This document shows positions 43,348 to 53,500 of a stretch of 64,000 nucleotides of DNA, one piece after another. This DNA comes from Cyanodermella asteris. Taxonomy: Eukaryota > Ascomycota > Lecanoromycetes > Ostropales > Stictidaceae. Within the stretch, counting starts at the first letter, position 1. Each line of letters opens with the position of its first letter. Under the pieces are notes generated by a model. It did not search any database and was not told the origin of the DNA. It saw only the letters and a list, made by a program, of their open reading frames with translations. Where the stretch lies: contig UYJD01000012.1 in the NCBI GenBank assembly GCA_900618795.1, positions 740,463-804,462 of the forward strand, written 5' to 3'. The translations under genes were made by a program, and so were the position numbers.

Positions 43348-45054
43348 CTAGGCTTTGCGAAGCTCGAAAGTTGTGTAAAACTCTTTCTGCCTCGTGAACC
43401 ATGCATTGTGGACTTTCCATTCTCTGCTTGGATCCGCCAATGATACCTGTGACCACGTTAGCCTATCGTCCGCACAGTAAAGATAGAGAAGGTAATTTTT
43501 TACCTTGAACCTGAGCAAGAATGCAGGCACCACCTTGTACATCTCCAGCAAACTGATATTCTTCCCAATGCACGTCCGACTGCCCGCACCAAACTGGAAC
43601 AGAGTGCCATCCATCTCCCGCCTCTTCTCCTCGGAAGCCTCCAACCATCTCTCGGGCCTGAACGTGTCGGCATCCCGACCGTAGACCTCCGTCCGATAAT
43701 TGATCAGCCAGGCGCTGCAGCCCACGATGGTCCCTCCAGGAATCTTCTCCCCGCAAATCTCCACGCCCTGTGCAGGCACAACGCGCTCGAGCGGAAGCCC
43801 GGCAGCCGGATGCATGCGCATGGCTTCCTTGACGACCGCGCCGAAAAACGGCAACGCCTGCGCCTCCGCGAAGCTGACCGTCCCATCCGCCCGATCCTCG
43901 ATCGCCCCCGTCGCGAGCGCCTCGTCCAGCTCGGCCATGACCTTGCGGTACTTGTCCGGGTTCTTCAGCAGATAATAGAACACTGCCGACAACGTCACGG
44001 CCGTCGTCTCCGAGCCCGCGAGCGCCATGCTCACCGCCATGGTCAGGACCCTCTCATCGTGGAAGAATTCCGGCCTGTCCTCCTTCGCTTTGAGGAACTT
44101 GGCCAGCAGGTCCGGTCGCTCTCTGACTCTGCCTTGCTTCTCGACGTCTCTGCTGCTCCGTGCCATCTCAGCTAGCCTCTCGGCCATGCGCGCGCGCGCA
44201 AACGTGACGACGGGGGACGTCGAGGTCGTGAGTCCGAACCACTCCAGATACCACCAGATTGGGTTCTTCTTCAGCAGCAGGTCCAGGAACGGGAGCTGGC
44301 CGATCGGCGCCACGTAGTCGAACAAGCCGCGGAGCCAGTGGATGATGCCGTCTACGTCTTCGTTACGCTCGATGAAGCCGTGGGGCTTGGAGTAGGTTAC
44401 CTTGCCGATTGCGTCGAAGGCGTAGTACTGGAGCCAGGTCATGAAATCGCAGGGTTCAGGTTCGGGGTTGTTTTGCTGGTTCTTGATGTAGATTTCTTCG
44501 GTGCGGCGGAGGAAGTCGGCCACGACGCCGTCGACGGCGGGCTCGTATTGGATCAGAGCGGAAAGGGAGAAGGCACTATTGACGCTGCGGCGGAGTTGGG
44601 CGTGATATAGCTCGTCTGTGGTTGAGAACAGGGATGGGAGGCGTTTGCCCTGGACCATGGCTTGTTGAACGGGGTAGAACTCGGACTGGTGTTGTGGTGA
44701 GCTTCACGTTGAGCTAGGTACCGCCATCTTAGACCTTACCTTGACGTATCCTTTATTGAGACCGTAAATCTCCTTGACGGCTTTTGGGTCGGCGAATGAA
44801 AGGACATTTGGTCCTAGTCTCACAATGTCGCCGTGCTTTTTGTGCAAAGCGACGAGCGTGATTTCGGGGCGCCTCTTTGCGACATCGATGTATCGCCAGA
44901 TGTCTGTGAAATGGGCAAAGAAGGGTCCTGGGTACTTTTGAAGGCCATTATTGAAGTAGTTTGGCAGAATATGATACGCAATCGCAGCTCCAACGACAAC
45001 GGGGAGGTATGCAAGCAGGGTTTCGGAACTTGTTGTAAGAACGCCCATCTTCAA
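43348..45054 (-). CDS. Cytochrome P450 monooxygenase (pisatin demethylase-like E-class)
   Basis: Exons (minus) 45054..44740, 44685..43504 and 43446..43348; introns 54 and 57 nt; 531 aa. The last intron is in frame and stop-free (GTAAAA donor, GCTAAC branch, CACAG acceptor); removing it joins LLRFK to VSLADPSREWKVHNAW, as expected of the family. N-terminal membrane anchor (about residues 8-30), KYPGPFFAHFTDIWRY proline hinge, I-helix ALAGSETTAVTLSA, ExxR in KEAMRMHPA, and heme-binding FQFGAGSRTCIGKN with Cys as the iron ligand. ER-bound, needs P450 reductase. Similarity is greatest to the CYP57/pisatin-demethylase-like group, a family whose members often act on plant or secondary metabolites. 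The substrate is unknown. The convergent SDR neighbour could be a co-functioning oxidoreductase. Confidence 0.92.
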
Positions 45055-46384
45055 TCACCAGCAGGCAAGAGGCAATGATCACGGGGAGGTCGGGAACATA
45101 TGGAATCGACAGAGAAAGAGAAGGTAGAAACTTGAGCTTCCATAAAGTAAGTTGCTTCTGACAATGCGGCTCCTCATCGTTATGCTGATCATACTGCTTG
45201 CTTTGTCACTGACCCGGCCCCGCACCTGAGATTGAATGTCCTCATGCGCTCGTTTTCGGTCGTCACAATCATCGGCACTGACATTCGGTGGTTGACGAAG
45301 ACAAAAATTGTGGTTGTGCAGCAGTTGTCTGCATTAATTTTTGAGTCAGACTCCGGCCGATCTTTGATTGGAAACTGGGTCAGAAGACGGGGTTTTTTGT
45401 GGAGACGCGATCGGCTCCAAACCGCCCGACACCCCGTTCGGATGCGAAAATGTACGAGAAGTGCCGACTCGTAAGCCCTTTGCTGAGCAATGGAAGATTG
45501 ATAAGTTATCGAGACTGAAACATGACTGCATATAGCTTGACTCCAGGTCTCAAATGCGGGCTCGAAGAGCGCTAGAGGCCTGAATGATAGGCCCTTGGTG
45601 TGGACTAGTAAGTATAGCAAGTGAGCAGATTATGTGGCTCCGGGCTCGCATGAAAGTGCGAATGGGCGTGAACATGCCCATCTAGTCTGTAAGACCATCC
45701 ACTTTTACAGTTGCAAGACAAGTAAAAAAACAATTACTCTGCCAACAAACTGAAGAACCTCCTCAGGTATTCCGACATCCAGGCTGATTGAGTCTCAAAG
45801 TCACTCGGAGATGTGTCTTGACGGGATGCTGTAAGTATCTAAGAGCTAGTAGGATACTTTCCTGGCCATCATACGTCGTCATTCGATTAAGTTTATTGGT
45901 CATACTTGAAGTGTTTCACTGTTCATTGAATTGCACCACGCGGGCTGCCGCGTTGTCAACGAGTAAAAGACTAGCTACCACCCTTAGGCGACAGCACCAA
46001 AATGGAATTTTCCACCTGCCTGCCGCCTACATTCTCGCATGACGCTCGTTCGCTTCACATAAAGCGGAAAGGAAAATCAGCTATCGACAACGTTATCCGC
46101 AAAAGCTGGATCTTTTCAGCCCATCTCATTCCATGACTCCATGTTCTTGGCGGGTATATCTTATACATAACAAAAAGGAAAGCCTGACTCATAAGAGTGT
46201 AAGTGACAACGTGTAGTCATCGTCTTCCTAGATCGAGCATTTGTGGTCCTCCTCTGCAATTCGTGAATGACTTCAAAGCTTGGTGTTGTGAGGGGCACCG
46301 CTGCCACCAGGCGAAATGTCTGCTCCTGTGGATTCGTATCGAGTTGCCATATCGTGTGACGGTCTCGGCGAGCAGCCATCAAGA
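45055..46384. other. 1.3-kb intergenic region
   Basis: Upstream flank of the P450 gene and 3' flank of SET3; no convincing ORF. Confidence 0.6.
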
Positions 46385-49087
46385 CTATGTCGCAGGATCC
46401 CCATTGTCCGCCGAAGGAGTCTCCAGAGCTTGTCCATGGAGCGGCTTCTCTGCCTCTTCGCTCACTGTGTTCAGGGTACCTTTCGTGTCGCCTGGCTCTT
46501 CTTGGGACGCATTGTCGCCTCCGCTTTTCGGCACGTTGCTGCTGCTTCGACGAGACCATTCTTTCAACGACATCTTCTTCTTTTTGTTGTTCTCACTTGC
46601 TTTCTCCTCTGGCTGCGCCGGAGCAGGAATTCCAAGGGCTTTCGAAGAAGCATCTGACAATGCCGCTGGTGATTCGACGATTGTTGGTGTCTCTACAGAT
46701 TTGGCGGCCTTTTGCATGACTGCCGGAGGTGGCATATCCGTGATGTGCATTTCAGTTTTGGCGACGCCGACGTCCTTCTCTTCGTCTACGGGAGGGTCAG
46801 CTGGTGGTGGACTATACTTTTCAGCTGATTCGGCATCCCCCGGCAGGCCTTGCGCCTTTTCGTCCGGCTTTGTGTCTACCTCGGGAGGTTTTGGAGCAGG
46901 CGCGAAATCCACCACCGACGGAGACATGGGAGCTGGGGCCACGTCTACCATGACGACATCACCTTGTTCATCCTTTGTCGGAGACTGCACTGTCTGCGAT
47001 ATCGGCTCGTCGCTAGGCTCGATCTTAGTCTCTGTTGTCGGTGAGACCTGTGCGCTAGTGCTCTCGGTCTTCAGCACGGACCGACGAAAGACGTGTCGGT
47101 GAAGCGGATTCTTTATTCTTCGGGGCAGTACGCGTGTCGGCGACGCAATAGGCGGCGGCGGCGGCGGCGAAGTGACAGATACCTCGGTCTGGCAAGAGCT
47201 TTCTCGATACACAGGTTTAGGCGGAGGTGGCGTGACTGATCCATGCAATGGGGAGGCAGTAACCCGAGGAGTTGACCTGTAACCATTTTCGTTGACAGGC
47301 GACCCAGACTCTTTCGTCGACATATCTTGGTATGACCCCCTCTTGCCAAGGCCAGGTGTTGGAGGTGGGTTATGACTGCTGGCTCGGTTGTCTGCGCTCT
47401 TCCGCTTTTGTTTCTTCTTCTCAGGCAGCCGCTCCTGTTCGCTGCGTTCCAAGGCTGCAATCTTGCGCTTCTCCCGTTCCGAAATAGGCTCGCCCAGTAT
47501 GTTCTTTGAATCGATGGTGCTACTGGGGGTAATATCACGACTGTGTGGTTTGCTATGCGATGATGTCGATGCTGCAGTACCGTCGTCGAGATCTTCATCG
47601 TAATGTCTCAGAGCCTCGCTACCCGAGCGACTGCCCAGTCCGCGACCGTTCTTTTTGCGACTCTTGGTGATTCTCGAGTGAACTGGCTCGTTCCAACCAG
47701 CCCAGGACGCCATCACACAATTTGTCTCTTGACACGCGCAACCGCCAAAGGCCGCCAGAACCCGACGGCAATAGCTGTGAACATACTTGTCGTCGACGTC
47801 CGAGTCTTTCTGATTGGTGAAGAATCGCCGAGTGTGCTCATCAAGAGTCCATGGTATAGTCAGCTCTTCCCCTCTTTCGATTTCCCGTGACGCTGAGAAG
47901 ACAAAGTGGTAATCAAACTCTTCCTCCAGAACCGTCTTCATCAACAGATTTGGGGTGCAGCTTCTCCTGAGATTGCGCAGCACTGAGCCTTCTTCACGAG
48001 TGTCGATATAGATTGGGAGCTGGGGATGGAAGAAAACGAAAGGAAGAGGATGTCGTAAGTATTCCCATCGATTTGCCGGGTCTTGTGTGTACTGGTGCAT
48101 CGAGCCGATCTTGCCGTGCAGTTCACCGACAAAGACCTCTTTACCCACATCCTGCTCAACAGTGAGGAATCTCCATTTGGGGTTTCTGCCATGCGCTGTT
48201 ATGTTTTTGTCGATCTTGGTATGAATCTGCAACGGGAACGGATCCGACTGGACTGGTTTGTGACTGCGCTGGAAGATGTCGCTCTTCGTCTTTCCGTTCG
48301 TGGCTTGTGCCAGGATATCCTCATCCCGTACCCAGTCGCCAAGAGTCATGGTCAGGCTGATGTCCTCGAACTCGTTGACATTTGCCCTGTTTGATCCATT
48401 TTCGTTATCGTAAAGTCGCAAGAATTCGGGACTAAACGCTTCATCAGGGTCGCAAGATATTGAAGGACTTTGTGGGCTATTTCCTACGCCGGGCTGATGG
48501 TGGGACGCGGACGCTGACCTTCGACTTGTCGCACCTGGCAGCTTGAGAGGTATGTTAGTAGTCGAGCCTGACGATTGATGGCGAGCTTTGGGGCGCTTCG
48601 AGGGACCATCCGTGCCATTTCGAGGCGATCCGTGGCCATTTGCGTGGCCATTCGTGTGTGTCAAGTGGTCGTTCTTCTTTTTCTTCGGCTTTGGACCAGG
48701 CTTCTTGGGCTTGCGCTGCACCTCCTCGGGCGTCGTGCCTCGTAATGATCTCTGCTTCTCTTGCGCCCGTCGCACATCGACTTTCCTAGGGGCGCAGTCG
48801 ACACAAAAATGCGAGTCTTCGTCTCCGGGGGTGTCGCCGTCCGGGTAGTAGCAGACCAGGTGCTGCCAGGTGGCGCATTTGTCACATATGACAGTGTTGC
48901 CGTCGTCGTCGTCGAAGGAACAGATACACTTGATTGTGTAATCTTCGCCGTCGCCCGGTTCTCCGTCCTCTGTAATGTGACCATTTGTGAGGGTAGCGGG
49001 CGAGTGTGGTGGGAGGGCGGAGGACGACGGGGCGGTCGGATCGAGAGGCACCGCATTCGGGGTGAGGTGTAAGGAGGAATCAGTCAT
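46385..49087 (-). CDS. SET3: PHD finger and SET domain protein, Set3 histone deacetylase complex subunit
   Basis: Single exon, 900 aa from ATG 49087 (MTDSSLHLTPNAVPLDP). PHD finger at about residues 50-100 (IKCICSFDDDDGNTVICDKC, TWQHLVCYY, FCVDC), a basic KPGPKPKKKK stretch, then a SET domain at about residues 300-470 (WRFLTVEQDV, RRSCTPNLLMKT, ERGEELTIPW). The PHD-then-SET order is that of yeast Set3/Set4 and metazoan MLL5; members usually lack methyltransferase activity and instead read H3K4me and recruit HDACs. The long C-terminal half is Pro/Ser-rich and probably disordered. An in-frame ATG at 49195 is less likely. Confidence 0.9.
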   Translation of the reverse strand: MTDSSLHLTPNAVPLDPTAPSSSALPPHSPATLTNGHITEDGEPGDGEDYTIKCICSFDDDDGNTVICDKCATWQHLVCYYPDGDTPGDEDSHFCVDCAPRKVDVRRAQEKQRSLRGTTPEEVQRKPKKPGPKPKKKKNDHLTHTNGHANGHGSPRNGTDGPSKRPKARHQSSGSTTNIPLKLPGATSRRSASASHHQPGVGNSPQSPSISCDPDEAFSPEFLRLYDNENGSNRANVNEFEDISLTMTLGDWVRDEDILAQATNGKTKSDIFQRSHKPVQSDPFPLQIHTKIDKNITAHGRNPKWRFLTVEQDVGKEVFVGELHGKIGSMHQYTQDPANRWEYLRHPLPFVFFHPQLPIYIDTREEGSVLRNLRRSCTPNLLMKTVLEEEFDYHFVFSASREIERGEELTIPWTLDEHTRRFFTNQKDSDVDDKYVHSYCRRVLAAFGGCACQETNCVMASWAGWNEPVHSRITKSRKKNGRGLGSRSGSEALRHYDEDLDDGTAASTSSHSKPHSRDITPSSTIDSKNILGEPISEREKRKIAALERSEQERLPEKKKQKRKSADNRASSHNPPPTPGLGKRGSYQDMSTKESGSPVNENGYRSTPRVTASPLHGSVTPPPPKPVYRESSCQTEVSVTSPPPPPPIASPTRVLPRRIKNPLHRHVFRRSVLKTESTSAQVSPTTETKIEPSDEPISQTVQSPTKDEQGDVVMVDVAPAPMSPSVVDFAPAPKPPEVDTKPDEKAQGLPGDAESAEKYSPPPADPPVDEEKDVGVAKTEMHITDMPPPAVMQKAAKSVETPTIVESPAALSDASSKALGIPAPAQPEEKASENNKKKKMSLKEWSRRSSSNVPKSGGDNASQEEPGDTKGTLNTVSEEAEKPLHGQALETPSADNGDPAT

Positions 49088-51273
49088 AATACGACAACAT
49101 ACACCATCAGAACAGTAGTGATCGTAGTGTGTGTCGCATGACTGGCGAGGGAAGCGAGGGCGTCGAGGCTTGCCGACGACTCGAAAAGCGATCAACTACG
49201 CGTCCTAGGTTTCCTGCACTCATAAAACAAGTCTTCTGTGTCCTTTCGAGATGTGCGCCTGCTCTTCCGGGTCTTCCTCCTGCTGCCGTGGGACCAAGGA
49301 AGTCTCTGCAACGGCGGTCGAGGAGTACAGCGACGTGATCGGGACGGCGTGGAGGCGCGAGGATTCTCCAGTCGATTGTGCCTGATCGCGTAAGTCTTAT
49401 CCTGCTCTCACAAGTCTAATCGGACCGGGTTGTGGAAGGATTGGAGGCAAGAGACGAAGATTGCCAGGCGTGTAGGGAAATTGGGTGCAGCGGTCGAGGG
49501 TCAGCGCAGGAGAGGTAGAATGTGGTCGAGGCAAGGAAAAGCGTGGCGCAAAGGTGTCGCAAAGAGTGGTAAAGTCGATTCCAAGGGCGAGATACGAGAG
49601 AAAAGAGACTGGCCGGACGTAGGGGTAGAGGAAATGGAGACGGGTGTAAGGTTGAGAAATGGGACAGACAGCGAGGAAGCGTTTGGAGGCGGTAGCGACG
49701 GCACACGCTAAGCCTGAAAGAAGGCAGAGGGGGAAACATTGGCAAGAGCGACCGTGCCAGACCCTTGCAAATATCATGGCAAAAGCAGGCAGGCCGAGGG
49801 GAAGGCCCTGCCGGGAGTCTGGCGACGCCCAGGGGGCTCGGCGGCAAGAGTAGCGGGAGGTGGAAGGGATATGGAGGGTATTGTTGATTCAGAGCCCCTA
49901 ACCACGCTGGCCGCCTGGGCGCCACGGGTTCTGGCTGCAGGCGCCCTTTAGCAGCTGCACGCGTGCTTTAGTTGGACTCGTCCTCGATTGGCTCACACTC
50001 AGGTCTCGCTGCTCGACATGCATGATGTGCTTCGTGAGTCAGGCATCCAAAGCGGGTGGGAAGAAGTCGTCGCGCATATTCTTCTGTCTCTGCTCAAGTC
50101 AGCAATAGAAGGATCAGATGCACCAGAGGGCACGGAAAGTGTCTCGAACAAGCATATTCGAAAGAGACACTCGTTCAAGTGCTGGCCCAAGTGTAGGTGG
50201 AGGTTGCTATCAAGGCCGTCGAGGGATGTTTTTGCGTGGGGAAAGTCGATCGCCTGTCGGCCGCGATTTTTAGGCACCCGCCTGCGCTTGAGGGCCGCAC
50301 TTGCCTTGTCCAGCTCTGTTTTCCCTCGCTGCCGCTTTGACGTGGCCAGATAAACACTCATAACATTTTTGTTCCTCAGCTGCGTGCTCAACTTTTCGCA
50401 TCCTCAGCTGCCCTGCCTGTTACGCCATTTGTCTAAGCTGATGTTCACAAAATCGACTGCTGCTGGCAACTCCTCAGCTAGTCGACGCATCCAGGAGGCA
50501 ACACGCCCAGCCCAGGACAGAAGCACAGCCTGCATCTTATTATATACAGAATCCTTGTCGACGCGTCAGTCCCGTGTGTCAGATTTCTGCGACACAAACT
50601 CCTTGACAGGTCGACGAGGACCACATGCAGCAAGAAAAGGCGCGACTTGTTTCTGTTGCGAGACTCATGTGTTTGACTTAGTGATGGTTGTGGCCGGGGT
50701 TTGAGAGCATCTTTCCCGGCTACAAGGTGGCATTCTCATTATTTGTCAAAATAAAGGAGAGGATTGCTGAAAGGGTTTCATGGACCGTTCGTCCGGTCAC
50801 CAACAACGACAGTGCTCTAGGACTTTCGCAATTTTGTCAAAATTCCATTCGACTCGGGAAGGAAAGGACGCGCTGATATCATGGTCTGCTCTGCCGTTTC
50901 ATCTGCAACATCTAAAGACTATCGATGCCTCGGATAACTGGAACTACCATCTCACTTCCACTGCTTTCCGGCAATCCCTTTCCCGCCTTGATACCAGCAG
51001 CGCTCAGCGCTTCCCATTCCTCTATGGTCATCGAAACTGTGGTGGAGTCCTCAGCTGGAACTACCTCGCTTTTCAAACGTGTCATGGAGGCTGTCGAGGT
51101 TGCCCGCACTTGGTAGGCGATACTATATCGGTCAGTTGACCACTGTGATCTGGGCGGGGTGACAACTCGATGTACATACTAGCCGGAAAGTATGTATCCA
51201 TTCCGTCCTTGGCGTGATCGGCGTCCAAGACCAACAAAACCAGACCGCGTAGAACAAGTAGAACGTAGCAAAT
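49088..51273. other. Upstream region of SET3 and left margin of the accessory island
   Basis: 49.4-49.9 kb is strongly purine-rich on the plus strand (C/T-rich on the SET3 strand), probably leader or promoter DNA; the ORFs there are low-complexity shadows. From about 50.4 kb no gene is seen and sequence character shifts towards repeat-derived DNA. Confidence 0.5.
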
Positions 51274-51567
51274 ATGGCCCCATTACGTGAATTAACTGTC
51301 GGAGAACGTAATTCAATCATCGGCGTAAAGCGTAATAGTATTAAACTTACCTAGATCGCCGAAAATGAGGGTATATCGTATAATACCGTGAAGTCGATAT
51401 AGTAGAAGCGCGACAAACGGCCGGAGACCTAGGCATCGATATATCGCTTAAGGAGGCCACGCAAAATGTCTATAGAATAGACAGATAGGCTATATCGTCA
51501 ATTAAGACGTAGACCGGACTTCACCTAGAAAGACGCGCTTAGAGGCAGCGAGAATCGACGAAGTTAG
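51274..51567 (+). pseudogene. Tc1/mariner-pogo-like transposase N-terminus, disabled by TAG stops
   Basis: From ATG 51274 one frame reads MAPLRELTVGERNSIIGVKR, then IAENEGISYNTVKSI and RRPRKMSIE, the helix-turn-helix DNA-binding region of Tc1/pogo-type transposases. Seven stops interrupt it (one before IAENEG, two after TVKSI, four more at or beyond RPET) and all are TAG. CAG-to-TAG or TGG-to-TAG conversions are what RIP (C-to-T, G-to-A) produces. The fragment ends abruptly where the LTR-like sequence begins at 51568, so a later insertion probably cut it. It continues nowhere in the window. Confidence 0.6.
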
Positions 51568-51608
51568 TGTAACGCGGGCACGGGTTGGTTGACTATGTAG
51601 GCGACAAT
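51568..51608 (+). mobile_element. LTR-like element end, copy 1, truncated by assembly gap
   Basis: Begins TGTAACGCGGGCACGGG and continues TTGGTTGACTATGTAGGCGA up to the run of N. It matches the sequence at 63926-63966 at nearly every position (two substitutions and one gap). A TG start, repetition, and an unassembled interior point to an LTR retrotransposon. Confidence 0.65.
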
Positions 51609-51633
51609 NNNNNNNNNNNNNNNNNNNNNNNNN
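51609..51633. other. Assembly gap (25 N)
   Basis: 25 consecutive N. A gap of fixed length inside a repeat suggests that a longer element is missing from the assembly. Confidence 0.95.
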
Positions 51634-52309
51634 CTACCAGCTTTGAGCTTGTCGAAGCCATCCACATCTGTGCTACCCTTGTTACAACTCGATTCTCTGG
51701 CAAATACTTATCCATCGAGATCGTGTTGATGCGACCGCAGCGTTACGTTTTGCTCTCATGTAGAGTCTGGCCGCAAAAGTTCGTGGTCAATCTGTTAAAA
51801 CACCAGCATATTCTAGCATAGCTAACTGTGCCGTGACTGCAATCTTCGAATGATCTACCATGCCAAATGTTCTGGGCTCTCATGTTTGGTATGTTTTGCA
51901 GTTGTATGCTTTGTGGAAATTCAGGTTTACAAACCCCTGTTGTTTTCGACTTTCAGGATCCTTGTTGAGCGCTGCCATCGCTTACGGTTCTATTGCAATG
52001 TCCAGCTTGTTCCTTTCAAGCCGTCATGCAGCGATGCATGCTGCATTCTCAAGCCATGCCACACCGCGCACGCAATCACTGGCTATGGAATGGCTGGAGA
52101 ACCCCCTTGGCGCCTCACAGTCACGCCATCGCGACTGCAACTTTGAGATCTCCTAAGCGAATTTTGAGCATGTGCTATTTAGACCAGCCCCAAAATTACT
52201 GTTAAAGGCAAGACAATCTCGCCCGACTTTTTCACTTCTTCTTCACCAGCAAGGCCTTCAACACTCCCCAGCACTTAGCACAAACACTACCAGCAAACCT
52301 GTCATCAAT
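51634..52309. other. Right flank of the gap and promoter of the lectin-like gene
   Basis: AT-richer sequence with short ORFs only; the last 100 bp are C/A-rich, leading to the ATG at 52310. Confidence 0.5.
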
Positions 52310-52651
52310 ATGGTTTACACTGGCCCAAGCGCCAGTATCACCTGGGATAACTTCAACTACATCAAAGTCTACGGCCAAAACGACAATGGCGAGATCGTCG
52401 AGTGGACCTATGACTGGCCTACCAAGCAAGGCCAATGGGCAGGCCCGACGAAGATTGGAGTCAATGCCAAGTACGGCACGTTCCTTACGGCAACTAACAA
52501 CGGGCCTCATGTGAGTCACTGACGAAGCGTTAACATAGTCCAAAGTGATTTTTGCTAACAAGGGAAGATTCGGGTGTACTACTTCGGTAATGATGGCCGA
52601 GTCAAGGAAGCAAATGGAGACAACAATTGGAGCACGAGGGACTTGCCTTGA
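52310..52651 (+). CDS. Small two-repeat fucose-lectin-like protein
   Basis: Exons 52310..52510 and 52568..52651 (57-nt intron, GTGAGT donor, TGCTAAC branch, GGGAAG acceptor, phase 0); 94 aa. Two similar repeats are visible: YIKVYGQNDNGEIVEWTYDW followed by QGQWAGP, and IRVYYFGNDGRVKEANGDNN followed by WSTRDLP. The I-R/K-V-Y...G-x-(I/V)-x-E...W signature is that of the AAL/fungal fucose-specific lectin propeller blades; repeated Tyr, Arg, Glu and Trp positions would form the sugar pockets. Fungal members normally have about six blades in 300 aa, whereas some bacterial lectins are 90-aa two-blade proteins that trimerise. No signal peptide. Sugar binding is inferred. Confidence 0.72.
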
Positions 52652-53196
52652 GCAATTGCAGAGCCTGCCGGCAGGGCGTTGGATAGGGCCTCACGAGAGC
52701 AAGAATCAGAAATTGGATGACAGTCTAGATAGGTCGCTCGCTTGAATGAAATTGTCCGTGCAATAACCACAATATGATTCTAGCTCCAAACACGGTTTGT
52801 GAATACCTCTTAAAGACACAATGGTGGCGGAGCGCCGAGTGTAGAGCACGATTTCCGTCTTGGAGGTGTTGTCATCGGCTAGCAAAGACTACGGTGTTTT
52901 CGTCTCGCCGAGTACTGGCTACTGAAATAAACAGACCTAGGGTGGAAGTGTCAGAGGTCGAAGGTGCGCGTCAGGAGTCTGCTGCTTTCGTCAGGTCGGT
53001 GGGGTAGGGGTCTCATATCCAGCTTAGCAGCCCCACAGACTGCATCTGTCACACCACGCTCAGATCAACATGCTGGTCGAACAGGAGATCGGCTATGCTC
53101 GCGCAAGCGGGGCCTTATCAAGTCCGATGCAATACAACTCATCGAATAGTCAAGATCAGAAAAATCTATGACCGACAAAAATTCCAACTGTCCTCC
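52652..53196. other. Intergenic stretch between lectin-like gene and kinase fragment
   Basis: No gene recognised; the stretch continues the reading frame of the duplicated kinase fragment for only about 40 unrelated codons. Confidence 0.5.
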
Positions 53197-53394
53197 ATTA
53201 TTGAGACGCGGCGTGCCGGGCAACGAGGTTCTGCTGCTAGGTAAGGAGGTTCTATTGCTGGGAGGAGGGGTCGTTCGAGTGGTGCCCGTGGCGGAGGCGA
53301 TGAGCTGCAGGACTCTGGTCCAGATTTCGGCGTCGGATGCTTTCTGTACCACTGTCTCAACAAGTGGGAAGGAAAGAGCGATGTCCAGATCGCC
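53197..53394 (-). pseudogene. Duplicated internal fragment of the neighbouring FunK1 kinase gene
   Basis: A 66-codon stretch reads GDLDIALSFPLVETVVQKAS, DAEIWTRVLQLIASAT and SSRTSLPGTPRLNN, closely matching residues 115-172 of the kinase encoded at 53501-55951 (source 55436-55609). The copy carries a small internal duplication of RTSLP. Both ends pass abruptly into unrelated sequence, and no kinase domain follows. Same strand and orientation as the parent, about 100 bp beyond its stop. Confidence 0.8.
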
Positions 53395-53500
53395 TGAACG
53401 AAAGCGAGTGCACAACGTTGCCATTTATTGTCATTTTCAGCTCGTAATCTGGCAAAGGACGGGAGAGGGAGGTGTATTTGGGCAAAGGGTTGATTGATTG

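Noticed and set aside
49416-49925. 169-codon minus-strand ORF rich in Pro, Leu and Ser
   Set aside because: It lies in a C/T-rich stretch that opens several frames at once; it has no family resemblance and sits in the SET3 upstream region.
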